Assembly: GCF_020905295.1 (NCBI RefSeq)
Contig: NZ_JAJJMM010000001.1
Location: forward strand, 6,200,001 to 6,264,000
Direction of reading: 5' to 3'
Origin: Flavobacterium piscisymbiosum
GTDB taxonomy: Bacteria > Bacteroidota > Bacteroidia > Flavobacteriales > Flavobacteriaceae
Length of the DNA stretch: 64,000 nucleotides
Shown: one piece after another, positions 27,157 to 36,081 of the stretch
How positions within the stretch are numbered: the stretch's first letter is position 1
Layout of the letters: every line of letters begins with the position of its first letter
Made by a program: the position numbers and the translations under genes
The notes under the pieces: model-generated
What the model saw: only the letters and a program-made list of their open reading frames with translations
What the model was told of the DNA's origin: nothing
Databases searched by the model: none

Positions 27157-27351
27157 TTATTTAATCATTTGATAATAATCGCTTTACGTTAAATTCACAT
27201 TAGTTTTATTAATTTGATTAAAACTAAACGTTATGAAATTCTTCAACCTAAATTTTCTGGTTTCATTCAAAGAATGGCTGTTTTTAAGAGCTATGCAATC
27301 GTCTTTCCTTCATTAATAAATTACAATAAAATAAAGGAAATACTTATTTGA

Positions 27352-28704
27352 ATGAATAAAATAGAGAACTCATTTTTGAACAAAGACCAATTTGGAGATG
27401 ATTTCTTGTGGGGTGTTTCAACCGCCGCTTTCCAAATTGAGGGAGCTCACGATGCCGATGGAAAAGGTTCTTCTATTTGGGATGTTTTTACGTCGCAAAA
27501 AGGGAAAATAAAAAACGGACATCATGCCTTAACCGCTTGTGATTTTTATAATTCGTACCAAAACGATATCGACTTAATCCGGGAATTAAATATTCCGAAT
27601 TTTAGGTTCTCTATCAGTTGGCCCCGAATTATGCCTACAGGAGTTCATCCAGTAAATCAAGCCGGTATCGAATATTACAATAAAATCATCGATGCTTTAT
27701 TAGACACCGGAATAGAACCCTGGATTACACTTTATCATTGGGATCTGCCACATGCCTTAGAAACAAAAGGCGGCTGGACGAATCGCGAATCGGTTTCCTG
27801 GTTTTCAGAATATGTAGAAGTTTGTGCACAATATTTTGGAGATCGTGTAAAAAACTGGATGGTGATCAACGAACCCTCTGTATTTACCGGCGCAGGATAT
27901 TTTTTGGGTATTCACGCTCCGGGCAAAAAAGGGATCACTAATTATCTTAAAGCCATGCATCACGTAACACTAGCTACGGCTGCTGGCGCGAAAATATTGA
28001 GAAACAAAATTCCCGAAGCGAATATTGGTACAACTTTCTCCTGCACGCATATCGAAGCCGCAACAGAAAGCGCTAAAGATATTGAAGCCGCAAAACGTGT
28101 AGACACTTTACTGAACAGAACTTTTATAGAACCTATTTTAGGATTGGGTTATCCGCAGAGTGATTTGCCGGTATTAAAGAAACTCAATAATTATATTTTA
28201 GACGACGATCTCAACAATTTATCTTTCGATTTTGATTTTATAGGCCTGCAATGTTACACTCGTGAGGTTGTAAAATCATCTATGTTGATTCCGTACATAG
28301 GCGCTGAACTAATAAGTGCCGAAAAGAGAAATGTAATCTCAACCGAAATGGGATGGGAAGTTTATCCTCCTGCCCTATATCACGTCCTGAAAAAATTCAA
28401 CGAATACAAAGGCATTAAAAAAATTATCATTACAGAAAATGGTGCTGCTTTTCCTGATACTTTAAGCAACGGAAAAGTCTACGATATCAAACGCACCCAT
28501 TATATTCAGGATCATTTAGAACAAATTTTAAAAGCCAGAAAAGATGGCCTAAATGTCGAAGGGTATTTTGTCTGGAGTCTTACCGATAACTTCGAATGGG
28601 CTGAAGGTTATAATGCCCGATTCGGCTTAATACATGTCGATTTCGACACGCAGCAACGAACCATTAAACATTCTGGATTGTGGTTTAAAGATTTCTTATC
28701 TTAA
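27352..28704 (+). CDS. GH1 family beta-glucosidase
   Basis: 450 residues, the usual GH1 length. The N-terminal signature FLWGVSTAAFQIEGA, acid/base Glu in INEPS (E174) and nucleophile in ITENGAAF (E362) are all present, as is the late WSLTDNFEWAEGY motif that lines the sugar site. No signal peptide, so a cytoplasmic enzyme that hydrolyses beta-glucosides or related disaccharides. It stands alone without transporter or SusCD genes nearby. A 26-codon frame at 27233 upstream is not convincing as a leader. A terminator follows. Confidence 0.95.
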   Translation: MNKIENSFLNKDQFGDDFLWGVSTAAFQIEGAHDADGKGSSIWDVFTSQKGKIKNGHHALTACDFYNSYQNDIDLIRELNIPNFRFSISWPRIMPTGVHPVNQAGIEYYNKIIDALLDTGIEPWITLYHWDLPHALETKGGWTNRESVSWFSEYVEVCAQYFGDRVKNWMVINEPSVFTGAGYFLGIHAPGKKGITNYLKAMHHVTLATAAGAKILRNKIPEANIGTTFSCTHIEAATESAKDIEAAKRVDTLLNRTFIEPILGLGYPQSDLPVLKKLNNYILDDDLNNLSFDFDFIGLQCYTREVVKSSMLIPYIGAELISAEKRNVISTEMGWEVYPPALYHVLKKFNEYKGIKKIIITENGAAFPDTLSNGKVYDIKRTHYIQDHLEQILKARKDGLNVEGYFVWSLTDNFEWAEGYNARFGLIHVDFDTQQRTIKHSGLWFKDFLS

Positions 28705-28723
28705 ACCTGATACCTCAAAATAT

Positions 28724-28760
28724 AAAAAGCCTTTCGCAATTAAGTCGTGAAAGGCTTTTT
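28724..28760. terminator. Bidirectional terminator
   Basis: AAAAAGCCTTTC pairs with GAAAGGCTTTTT between convergent genes. Confidence 0.85.
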
Positions 28761-28779
28761 ACATTTGAAATACAATCAT

Positions 28780-29148
28780 TTATCGTTGAACTCTAAAAGG
28801 ATATTGTTGTTTTAAGATTCCAATGGTAATCTTGCCATTATTTTTTAAATGAGCTGTCGCAAGAATATATCTTTCCTCGGGATAATTTATATCAAAACTA
28901 AAGATCGTATCTTTTACTTTCACCTGAAGCAAATGTTTACCTACATCTGATACCGGCAGTTCTGCTGTTTCATAATTGGGCATTGCATTTGTCGCTTTTA
29001 AGTTAATCTCCTGAACTTTCTTTTTATCCAGAAGCACTTCGAGTTTTAAGTTATCCAATTTCATGTCTGTTGGCTGCTCAAATGAGACAACATACTTTTT
29101 ACAACCAAAAGTGCATAAAACAAGTAATAGTAATATAAGCTTCTTCAT
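28780..29148 (-). CDS. Hypothetical small lipoprotein
   Basis: 122 residues. Lipoprotein signal (LLLLVLCTFGCKK), then a beta-sandwich-like domain (VSFEQPTDMKLDNLKLEVLLD, KVQEINLKATNAMPNYE). No family recognised. A minus-strand -7 match TAAATTTG (complement of 29182-29189) lies about 33 nt before the ATG. Confidence 0.7.
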   Translation of the reverse strand: MKKLILLLLVLCTFGCKKYVVSFEQPTDMKLDNLKLEVLLDKKKVQEINLKATNAMPNYETAELPVSDVGKHLLQVKVKDTIFSFDINYPEERYILATAHLKNNGKITIGILKQQYPFRVQR

Positions 29149-30154
29149 AAAGACGTTTTTAAACTGCTAGTGAATAGAAATCAAATTTACTGCAATATTT
29201 TTATAAATATAATCTGTGGGTATAATGTATGAAAATTTAATTAAAAATATTTATATATAACGAATAAATATAGAATAAATATAGATAATTTTATTACAAT
29301 CCAACGGCTGAAAAAACAGCTTTTTATTGCTTTAAAAATGAGAAATTAGAAACAGAAAATTTTGAAAAATTATTTACAAAAAAAAGCAAAAAAAACACTC
29401 ATTTCCCCTGTATTTATTAGGTTTAACGGTTATTTTTTCTTATCTTTATAGTATAAATAACAGATAATATATGCCAAAAAACAAACTATTTCAACAGCCA
29501 GATTACTCCTTAAAAAATTGTTCTTTTTACAACTTCACGCATTTTATTTTTCAAAATGCTTTCCAATTTCATTTCGAAATTTTTCCATTAAATCTTTTTG
29601 CTGCACAAACTATAAACATGCAGAAGACATTAGGACAAACGCTCCAATTTCAACCATAATTCTTTTTTCCGGATATATTTCTGAGCTATTGTTTTAGAAA
29701 ATATATTCTTCACATTAAAGAAAAGATTTCCTTTTTCAGGATTCTCTTTCGACTCTCCATGTTCATTTTCAAACCAACTAAAAATGTAATGCTATGATTT
29801 ATTTCTTGTTTTCCAACGATTGGATTTGTTCTAATAGTAATCGAAATGTATTGATTTTTTCAATACTTCATTTTTAATCTTTTTTTATCATCTAATCCAA
29901 CCTTTTTAGCACTTTTTGTATCTATATAATAAAAGGTCAGATTGGTTTTTCATTCAATAAACACGTTCTAACGAGCCTAAATTTACTATGCATTGTATTT
30001 TGTTTTTAGGAATTTCCGGGAATCTTGGGAAAACGCGGGAATTCTGGGAATCCCTAGTCAACAAAGGCCTAAAAGCGCCTTTCCTTTGCCATAGAAATTA
30101 GTTCAGGTTTTGTCTGCAGACTAAAACAAAAATAAAAACTATTTCGAACTAACA
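29149..30154. other. About 1 kb AT-rich gene-free region
   Basis: No convincing gene on either strand. A 62-codon frame at 29471-29659 is Phe/Asn/Gln-rich, has no recognisable features and reads like translated AT-rich DNA. Near the right end (30009-30056) there are GGGAAT/GGAATT repeats that resemble the GGAATTCC motifs upstream of the first TPR-kinase module. The long gap before the second module could hold a decayed gene or an unannotated RNA; I see no clear sign of either. Confidence 0.5.
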
Positions 30155-30273
30155 GTGTAAAAACCGTAAGACCGAGTTTATTCAGGAAGTATAAATAACG
30201 TCTTACTGTTCTACACGATCTACTTCCTAAAAATCAATTTGGTATTGCTCCAAACAAGCTCTGGATAAAATCC
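30155..30273 (+). promoter_or_regulatory. Conserved leader/promoter of the second lipoprotein-TPR kinase module
   Basis: Aligns with 18943-19062. Shared parts are GTGT, AAAACCGTA, GAGTTTAT, GGAAGTATAAATAA, TTACTGT, TACAC and ACTTCC. AGGAAGT (30184-30190) pairs with ACTTCCT (30222-30228), and TCTGGAT with ATCCGGA near 30260-30276. The upstream half of the TAYGG-type site is degenerate here. CCGTA to TATAAATA spacing is 21 bp, the same as in copy 1. Confidence 0.55.
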
Positions 30274-30313
30274 GGACAGTAATACCTATGTCTAATTTCT
30301 AAATTAAATCAAA

Positions 30314-30499
30314 ATGAAAAAATTTATACTATTTATCGCTTTTGCGCTATTGTTCACTATATTTTCTTGTACTCCTGACGAATACGAGAGCCAACCAAAA
30401 AAGGATACAGAAAAAGCTGTTAATCACATAAAAGCAACTTATGCTGATGGTCCTGGTGACAAAGGTAACACACCGCCTCCACCGATACCAAAAGATTAA
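30314..30499 (+). CDS. Small secreted lipoprotein with YADGPGD/Pro-rich tail (61 aa)
   Basis: 61 residues. Signal peptide MKKFILFIAFALLFTIFSC, then TPDEYES and a charged middle, ending TYADGPGD with a tail TPPPPIPKD. It is a paralogue of the 56-residue protein at 19098; the signal peptide, YADGPGD and Pro tail are shared while the middle has diverged. It precedes TPR kinase copy 2 by 56 bp. Possible ligand or accessory peptide for that kinase (inference). Confidence 0.75.
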   Translation: MKKFILFIAFALLFTIFSCTPDEYESQPKKDTEKAVNHIKATYADGPGDKGNTPPPPIPKD

Positions 30500-30537
30500 T
30501 AAATATATACTTTTAGTATCTAATTAATTACTATTTT

Positions 30538-30577
30538 CGGGGAAAGTAAATTTGTATGTTACGGTCCCCGTTTTTTT
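30538..30577 (+). terminator. Terminator-like hairpin enclosing the second kinase start codon
   Basis: CGGGGA (30538-30543) pairs with TCCCCG (30565-30570), inner GTA/TAC pairs, then seven T. The kinase ATG (30556) lies in the loop, as in copy 1. Confidence 0.6.
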
Positions 30578-32289
30578 CTTTTATTATACTTCTTTTTCTT
30601 TTTTCGTGCGAAGAAAAAAAGACCGTTCATACCAACACAGAATTGATCCGAAAAGAGGCCCTTAGTTTACGAAATAAAGGTCTTGAAAATTATAATAAGC
30701 AAAACTTTAATACCGCTTTTGATGAGTTTTATAAATCAAAACAACTTTATGAAACTTTAAAAGACGGTGTAAAAAAAGACAGTGCCAATATAGGTTACAT
30801 ACTTATTATGATGGCAACAATTCAGCAAGTCAATGGGGATTATTACGGTAGTAAGGAAACCGTTACCGAAGCATTAGCTTATGTAGAAAAAAATAGTGTT
30901 TACACGGCTGAAATAAACAATAGATTAGGCATTGCTGATAAAGAACTTTCTCTTTATGATGACGCTATTCTTTACTATAAAGAATCAGCTAAAGATTATA
31001 AAGATCCTCTTGAAAAACAAGCTCCATTTAATAATATTGCAGCAGTTTATATTTATCAAAAGAAATATGATAAAGCAATTGTCCTTTTAGACTCTCTTGT
31101 AAATTCTCTTTCAAACAAAGAAATAAAGGATAAAGCTGAACCAAGTGACAAATCCATACTTATAGATAACTTAGGTTATGCCTGTTTTAAGAAAGGAATG
31201 GATGAAAAAGGATTTCTTTTAATGAATGAAGCCCTCCAGATCAGAAAAGAGTTTAAAGATACGTATGGAAGTATTCAAAGTTATCTAAATCTTGCCGATT
31301 ACTATGCAAAAAAGAACATCCAAAAATCTAATGAAAATGCTCTTTCAGCTTACCATATTGCCACAAAACTAAAAAGTGTTGACGAAAGATTAGAAGCACT
31401 ACAAATTTTAATTTCAAATGATCATAGTGCTCAAAATACTAAATATGTACAAAGCTATTTTACTTTAAACGATAGTATTATTAAGGTTCGAAATAATTTT
31501 AAAAATAAATTTGCTAAAATTAAATACGATTCTAAAAAAGAGAAAGATGAAAACGCAAAACTACGTTTAGAAAACGCAGAAAACTTATTATCGCTTCAAA
31601 AAGCCACTTATCTACGAATTGTATTTGCCATTGTCTTTGTTTTTCTAGTCATATTGATCTTCATTTTAATACGCTATTACAAAAATAAAAACAAAGCAAT
31701 AGAATTTAAGACTTCTTATAACACAGAAACCAGAATTGCCAAAAAAATTCATGACGAATTGGCCAACGATGTATTTCATGTGATTGCTTTTGCCGAATCT
31801 CAGCCCTTATCTACAGAAAGTACCAAAGAGAATCTACTACAAAAATTAGATGACATTTACGGGCGCGTGAGAGGAATTTCAAGAGAAAACAATAAAATTG
31901 ACACGGGCACAGATTTTATCAAAAGCTTAAAAGATATGCTTTCGACCTATAATACCAGCGAAAGAAATATCATGGTTACCAATTTAGAAAGTATACACTG
32001 GGAAAGTATCGATGAAATAAAAAAGATTACCATTAGCAGAGTTTTACAGGAATTAATGGTGAATATGAAGAAACACAGTCAGGCAAATCTCGTGGTTATA
32101 AAATTTGAAAGTGATCCAAAATCAATTGTAATAAATTATAATGATAATGGTAAAGGCTGCGAAAAAACCCAGATGGTAAAAAATGGCCTTCAAAACATGG
32201 AAAACCGTATTCAGGCTGTCAAAGGAACTATTAACTTTGACACAGAACCTGATAAAGGCTTTAGAGTAAAAATAAGCATGCCCAAATAA
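30556..32289 (+). CDS. TPR-containing sensor histidine kinase, copy 2 (orphan)
   Basis: 577 residues, same architecture as the kinase at 19329: MLRSPFFSFIILLFLFSC signal, periplasmic TPRs, one membrane helix (about 350-370), HisKA_3 phosphoacceptor AKKIHDELANDVF (H399) and HATPase (QELMVNMKKHS, DNGKGCE, LQNMENR). Long blocks are identical between copies (KVRNNFKNKFAKIKYDSKK), most divergence is in the TPRs. No response regulator follows; the next gene is on the other strand. It may signal through the regulator at 21039 or one elsewhere. Confidence 0.92.
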   Translation: MLRSPFFSFIILLFLFSCEEKKTVHTNTELIRKEALSLRNKGLENYNKQNFNTAFDEFYKSKQLYETLKDGVKKDSANIGYILIMMATIQQVNGDYYGSKETVTEALAYVEKNSVYTAEINNRLGIADKELSLYDDAILYYKESAKDYKDPLEKQAPFNNIAAVYIYQKKYDKAIVLLDSLVNSLSNKEIKDKAEPSDKSILIDNLGYACFKKGMDEKGFLLMNEALQIRKEFKDTYGSIQSYLNLADYYAKKNIQKSNENALSAYHIATKLKSVDERLEALQILISNDHSAQNTKYVQSYFTLNDSIIKVRNNFKNKFAKIKYDSKKEKDENAKLRLENAENLLSLQKATYLRIVFAIVFVFLVILIFILIRYYKNKNKAIEFKTSYNTETRIAKKIHDELANDVFHVIAFAESQPLSTESTKENLLQKLDDIYGRVRGISRENNKIDTGTDFIKSLKDMLSTYNTSERNIMVTNLESIHWESIDEIKKITISRVLQELMVNMKKHSQANLVVIKFESDPKSIVINYNDNGKGCEKTQMVKNGLQNMENRIQAVKGTINFDTEPDKGFRVKISMPK

Positions 32290-32328
32290 CCACAATTTCT
32301 ACATTGCAATTATAAATACATAGAAAAC

Positions 32329-32365
32329 AAAAAGCCCTTCAGGATTTCTCCCAAGAGGCTTTTTT
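32329..32365. terminator. Intrinsic terminator between convergent genes
   Basis: AAAAAGCCCTT pairs with AAGAGGCTTTTTT (one bulge). Confidence 0.65.
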
Positions 32366-32398
32366 CTTCAAAAACAATAAAATTATAACCTTCTCAGC

Positions 32399-32938
32399 TT
32401 ATAATGTTTCCTCTAAAACAGCAACTGCTTCTTTCCAGTTGTTTACTCTTAAATGATGGGTTTTATTCACGTTATGAAACGCCGTAAACATAATAGGTTT
32501 TCCTATACAATAATCCAGGTTTTTACAATGATCATCGATCATATAATCGGTATTGATGATTCTTTTGCTTCCGCATAAAATAATATTTTCCCATTTAATA
32601 AAAGGAAAATGTTCGCCAAGCCAGGCTACTTTTTCTGCAAGAGAAACCGGGAATTCTGTGGCAGCAGAAACAATAAAAACCTCGAAATTTTCTTGTAATC
32701 TTCTTAAACTTTCAACCGCATCAGGCATTACAGGTAATGATCTAAAAAAATTATCAGCATTCAAAACTTCACGCAAAAGAGTTCTGTCATTAAAAGCTTC
32801 TTCTTCTTCCAAACCCTGAATACTTTCTTTCGAAAGACTTGTTCCGTTTGCTTTATTGTAATGTTCTATAAGTTGTACTTCGATATCGGCAAGCACGCCA
32901 TCCATATCTATGGCAATCGTTTTCTTTTTCATTATCAT
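32399..32938 (-). CDS. 5'(3')-deoxyribonucleotidase-like HAD phosphatase
   Basis: 179 residues. HAD motif I is IDMDGVLADIE (nucleophile Asp plus second Asp), motif II in VFIVSAATE, and the late acidic motif is YMIDDHCKNL, the NT5C pattern. It removes phosphate from (deoxy)nucleoside monophosphates in the cytosol. ATG is at 32938; a second ATG two codons in is equally possible. Divergent from a DeoR regulator; a -7 TAAATTTG (complement of 32950-32957) and a -33 TTG 21 bp upstream give a near-perfect promoter within the TTGCAA array. Confidence 0.88.
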   Translation of the reverse strand: MIMKKKTIAIDMDGVLADIEVQLIEHYNKANGTSLSKESIQGLEEEEAFNDRTLLREVLNADNFFRSLPVMPDAVESLRRLQENFEVFIVSAATEFPVSLAEKVAWLGEHFPFIKWENIILCGSKRIINTDYMIDDHCKNLDYCIGKPIMFTAFHNVNKTHHLRVNNWKEAVAVLEETL

Positions 32939-32943
32939 TTATT

Positions 32944-33013
32944 TTGCAACAAATTTACGCAAATATTGCAAAGTATTGCAATTTTAACTTATTTTTGCAA
33001 TATAAATTTGCAA
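32944..33013. promoter_or_regulatory. Divergent promoters with five TTGCAA boxes
   Basis: TTGCAA, itself a palindrome, occurs at 32944, 32966, 32976, 32995 and 33008. The plus promoter is TTG (32966-32968), 21 bp, TATTTTTG (32990-32997). The minus promoter is TTG (complement of 32979-32981), 21 bp, TAAATTTG (complement of 32950-32957). The boxes overlap both, as expected for the binding site of the adjacent DeoR-type repressor. Confidence 0.7.
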
Positions 33014-33016
33014 CTC

Positions 33017-33766
33017 ATGAAAAAAGAAGAACGTCAAAAAGTGATTTTAGAATACTTATCAAAAGAGCACCGATTAACTTTAACCGAACTTAGCGCGTAT
33101 CTAAATGTGTCCGAAGATACCATAAGAAGAGATGTAAAAGAACTTTCAGATCAGGGTTTGCTAAAAGCTGTTCGTGGCGGTGCAGTGGCTCCCTCACCTA
33201 TTCCGTTGCACTTTAGAAACAGAGAAAAACACGATCTTGAAAACAAGAAAATAATTGCCGAAAAAGCAATTTCATTTTTAAAAGACGGACAAGTTGTTTT
33301 TATCGATGGAGGAACAACTTCTTTGGCTTTAGTAGCCAGTTTTCCTTATGATTTAAAAATTACCGTTATTACCAATAGTTTTCCGGTGGCCGCATTAGTC
33401 GAAGATTTACCCAATATCGAATTGATTTTTGCAGGCGGAAAAATGTGTAAAACTTCTTTTACCACAGCCAGTATCGAAACCATCGATTTCTTCAGGAATT
33501 TTAGAGCCGATATTTGTATTTTGGGACTTTGCAGTATTCATCACGAAAGAGGAGTTACAGGAATTTTATACGATGATTCGCAAATTAAAAAGAACATGAT
33601 TCAGAATTCAAATTTTGTTATTGCGCTGGGTTCTGCCGAAAAAATCGACACTGCCGAATCTTATTTCGTTTGTCCCCTAAAAGATATAAACGTTCTGGTA
33701 ACTAATATTTCGCCAGATGATGAAACTTTTCATGCATACAAAAAATCCGGTGTAACTATAGTTTAA
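33017..33766 (+). CDS. DeoR-family transcriptional regulator
   Basis: 249 residues from the ATG at 33017; an upstream in-frame extension overlaps the divergent gene and is rejected. N-terminal winged HTH (ILEYLSKEHRLTLTELSAYL with VSEDTIRRDVKEL) is followed by the DeoR sugar-phosphate sensing domain (VFIDGGTTSLALV, IELIFAGGK, ICILGLCSI). Such proteins repress sugar or nucleoside catabolism and release DNA on binding a sugar phosphate. The divergent nucleotidase gene and the TTGCAA array suggest it controls both itself and that gene. Confidence 0.9.
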   Translation: MKKEERQKVILEYLSKEHRLTLTELSAYLNVSEDTIRRDVKELSDQGLLKAVRGGAVAPSPIPLHFRNREKHDLENKKIIAEKAISFLKDGQVVFIDGGTTSLALVASFPYDLKITVITNSFPVAALVEDLPNIELIFAGGKMCKTSFTTASIETIDFFRNFRADICILGLCSIHHERGVTGILYDDSQIKKNMIQNSNFVIALGSAEKIDTAESYFVCPLKDINVLVTNISPDDETFHAYKKSGVTIV

Positions 33767-33788
33767 AATCTTTTGTAGAATTTTGATA

Positions 33789-33875
33789 AGGAGCTAATCC
33801 AGCCATCCACTATATCTTTCCTTGCCTAAAGAAGGCAAGCAAAGGATACCGCTCCTGTCTGGGCTAGGGCACTCA
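33789..33875. repeat. Dispersed structured repeat, flavobacterial type
   Basis: GAGCTAATCCAGCC, CTATATCTTTCC, a hairpin CTTGCCT/AGGCAAG (33821-33827 with 33833-33839), AAAGGATACCGCTCCTGTCT and GGGCTAGGGC. GGAGC (33790-33794) can pair with GCTCC (33851-33855). I recall this phrase order from many flavobacterial intergenic regions; it may belong to the flavo-1 RNA family or a related repeat, which I cannot verify here. A truncated relative lies at 52824. Confidence 0.5.
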
Positions 33876-33913
33876 TTTTCATAATAAATTTTATAGAACA
33901 TCCGATTCTTAAA

Positions 33914-33959
33914 TAAAAAAAGCCTTTCAAAATTTTACTCTTGAAAGACTTTTACTTTT
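33914..33959. terminator. Bidirectional terminator
   Basis: AAAGCCTTTCAA pairs with TTGAAAGACTTT between convergent genes. Nearly identical in sequence, loop included, to the terminator at 36082. Confidence 0.75.
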
Positions 33960-33970
33960 ACAATACCATT

Positions 33971-35134
33971 TTAGTTTGGCATTTGCTGAAACAATTCTAC
34001 CATTATTTTTAATCCGTCCGGAGAATACATCCAATCCATCATTTCTGCAGTTTCTTTTCCTTCAGCTGCAAATCTTTCGAACATTTGCTTCTCATAATCC
34101 TCTATTGCCGATTTTACATCCGTAAATTTTCCGTTAGTCAAATTTTCGCTTAAATATAACGCGTCGAGCATAGCTGAGTTTACCCCTTCTCCATTAGGAG
34201 GTAATAAATGTGCGGCATCACCAAGTAACGTTATATTAGGATTCGTTTCCCAATATTGATCCAGCGGCATACCGTGTAAAGGCCTTACAACAAATTCGGT
34301 TTCATCATAATCAAACAACTCCAACCACATAGTATCCCAATTTGCAAATTCTTTTTTAAACCATTCTAAAATCTCCTTATTATTCTTAAAATCAATTCCG
34401 CTTTCTGTAGCCCAGTTTGCAGTTGCTTTCCATCCAATGTAAAAATCCAGGCTACCATCGCCTTTGGCACTTAAAAATAAAGTTTTAGAATCGGCCATCG
34501 CCGAAATCTTTCCACCCTTTGTCAGGTTATGCAATTTTGGAGCATTCTTTTCAGAATCAGGAATATTGCACACCAAATAAGTAACACCTGAATAAAAAGG
34601 CTTAATTGGCGTAACAAACGGGCGAATTTTCGAGTTGGCCCCATCGGCTCCAATTATAAGATCTACGGTTGCAGTGTTTCCATTTTTAAAAATAATTTCC
34701 CAACCATTTTCTTTTTCTTCAAGCGAAACAATATGGCTGTCCCAAACAATTGTATCGGGTTGCAGCGCATCTATTAAGATATCTCTTAAAGGTCCGCGGT
34801 CAATTTCCGGTCTAAAAAATTCATCACCAAAATCACCTGTAGATACTTTATCATGATCATCATGAAGAACATTTCCCTTTTCATCAACAACACGATATCG
34901 ATCATTGTCCGGTCTGTAATTCGCTTTAAAAGCTTCTGTCAAACCCGCTGCTTCAATGGCTTTTAATCCTGATCCATAATGCAAATCAAGCGTTGCACCT
35001 TGTAATCTTACATTTCGATTTTCATCTCTTTCATACACTTTTACATTTGCTCCTTTTAGCTGCAAAAGTCTCGCAAGAGTTAATCCACCCGGACCTCCTC
35101 CTACGATAGCAATTTTTTTATTTTGTAGTAACAT
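33971..35134 (-). CDS. FAD-dependent monooxygenase, Tet(X)-like
   Basis: 387 residues from the ATG at 35134, almost exactly the 388 of Tet(X). The N-terminal FAD dinucleotide motif is IAIVGGGPGGLTLARLL, then VYERDE, ATLDLHYGSG (compare GTLDLHKGSG in Tet(X)), and GDAAHLLPPNGEGVNSAM. The C-terminal helix and YEKQMF are also shared. Tet(X) hydroxylates and inactivates tetracyclines. The overall plan agrees but many substrate-site residues may differ, so resistance should not be assumed. It follows an AraC-type regulator by 30 bp on the same strand. Confidence 0.85.
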   Translation of the reverse strand: MLLQNKKIAIVGGGPGGLTLARLLQLKGANVKVYERDENRNVRLQGATLDLHYGSGLKAIEAAGLTEAFKANYRPDNDRYRVVDEKGNVLHDDHDKVSTGDFGDEFFRPEIDRGPLRDILIDALQPDTIVWDSHIVSLEEKENGWEIIFKNGNTATVDLIIGADGANSKIRPFVTPIKPFYSGVTYLVCNIPDSEKNAPKLHNLTKGGKISAMADSKTLFLSAKGDGSLDFYIGWKATANWATESGIDFKNNKEILEWFKKEFANWDTMWLELFDYDETEFVVRPLHGMPLDQYWETNPNITLLGDAAHLLPPNGEGVNSAMLDALYLSENLTNGKFTDVKSAIEDYEKQMFERFAAEGKETAEMMDWMYSPDGLKIMVELFQQMPN

Positions 35135-35164
35135 CACTTTAATATTTGTTTTATTACTGCAAAA

Positions 35165-35926
35165 TTATTCTTCAGGCTGTGTATTAAATAGTAAAAATCG
35201 GTCGTTTTTGTCTTTGAATAATTCTTTGGGAACAACTCCCGAAAGTCTTTTGACTTCTTTTATAAAATGATTCTGATCCGTAAAATTCAGTTCGGGAAAA
35301 AGTCTTCCTTCTTTAATATGTTCCAATGATTCTTTGAACCGTACAATATTACAATACGCTTTTAAGGAAATTCCAAAATGATCATTAAAATAGCGATTGA
35401 TCTGGCGGCTGTTCCAAAAAACCTTTTCAGACAATTCCTTTACAGACATTGCACCATTCGAAGCATAAATCAATTCAAATAGCTTTTGCTTTCTGGGGTC
35501 AATATTGGGCTTAATCAGCGAAATCATTTTTGCTGAAACTTTTTTGTAAAAACACTCAAAATCGCTGAGGTCGTCTTTTGTAATTCCCCAAAAATCAGTT
35601 GGCAAAGGATCAACTGTGTTTACTATAGAAGCCGCTTTTACATCCAACAAATATTCGATTGCAAGAAGTTTAAAACTAATAGCAAATAACAGCGTTTTTG
35701 GCGGAATTGAACCTTTTGCAGGCTCCGTTTCCAAACCTATTCTTGTTATCTGAAAGGATTCTTCCGGCGAATAAAAAAACGCGATATCGAATCTTCCATT
35801 CGGTAAAACAACAATATCATGTGGTGAATCTGAAGTATTTTCAATCATCCAAAAATTTTCTACAAAATCAGAAAGCCTTGGTTCAGGTTTTATTATTCTA
35901 CGTTTTATAGCGCTATTTATTGTCAA
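35165..35926 (-). CDS. AraC-type transcriptional regulator
   Basis: 253 residues. N-terminal sensing part (about 1-150) of the DUF6597-like type (LSDFVENFWMIENT, VVLPNGRFDIAFFY) and a C-terminal AraC HTH domain (MSVKELSEKVFWNSRQINRYF, then FTDQNHFIKEVKRLSGVVPKE). The only reasonable start is TTG at 35924-35926; the first ATG would cut into the conserved N-terminus. It lies just upstream of the Tet(X)-like gene on the same strand and probably controls it. Confidence 0.85.
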   Translation of the reverse strand: MTINSAIKRRIIKPEPRLSDFVENFWMIENTSDSPHDIVVLPNGRFDIAFFYSPEESFQITRIGLETEPAKGSIPPKTLLFAISFKLLAIEYLLDVKAASIVNTVDPLPTDFWGITKDDLSDFECFYKKVSAKMISLIKPNIDPRKQKLFELIYASNGAMSVKELSEKVFWNSRQINRYFNDHFGISLKAYCNIVRFKESLEHIKEGRLFPELNFTDQNHFIKEVKRLSGVVPKELFKDKNDRFLLFNTQPEE

Positions 35927-36081
35927 ATCTCTCTTTTATTTAAACTCAATTCCTTTATATAAAAATAACCATTTTTATCAGACCAAACCATTCGATCTAA
36001 TTAATTTCGAGATTTAGCAACATAGCTATAACATACAAAAAACACGTTTTGCTTAGTTAACATCTCTATTCATTAATCAAT

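Noticed and set aside
27233..27313. 26-codon frame before the GH1 gene as a leader peptide
   Set aside because: No attenuator structure or conserved feature seen; could be chance.
29471..29659. 62-codon frame in the 29-30 kb gap
   Set aside because: Composition reads like translated AT-rich DNA (Phe, Asn, Gln), with no signal, motif, promoter or terminator.
32861..33016. N-terminal extension of the DeoR regulator at 33017
   Set aside because: It would read through the divergent nucleotidase start and the TTGCAA promoter array.
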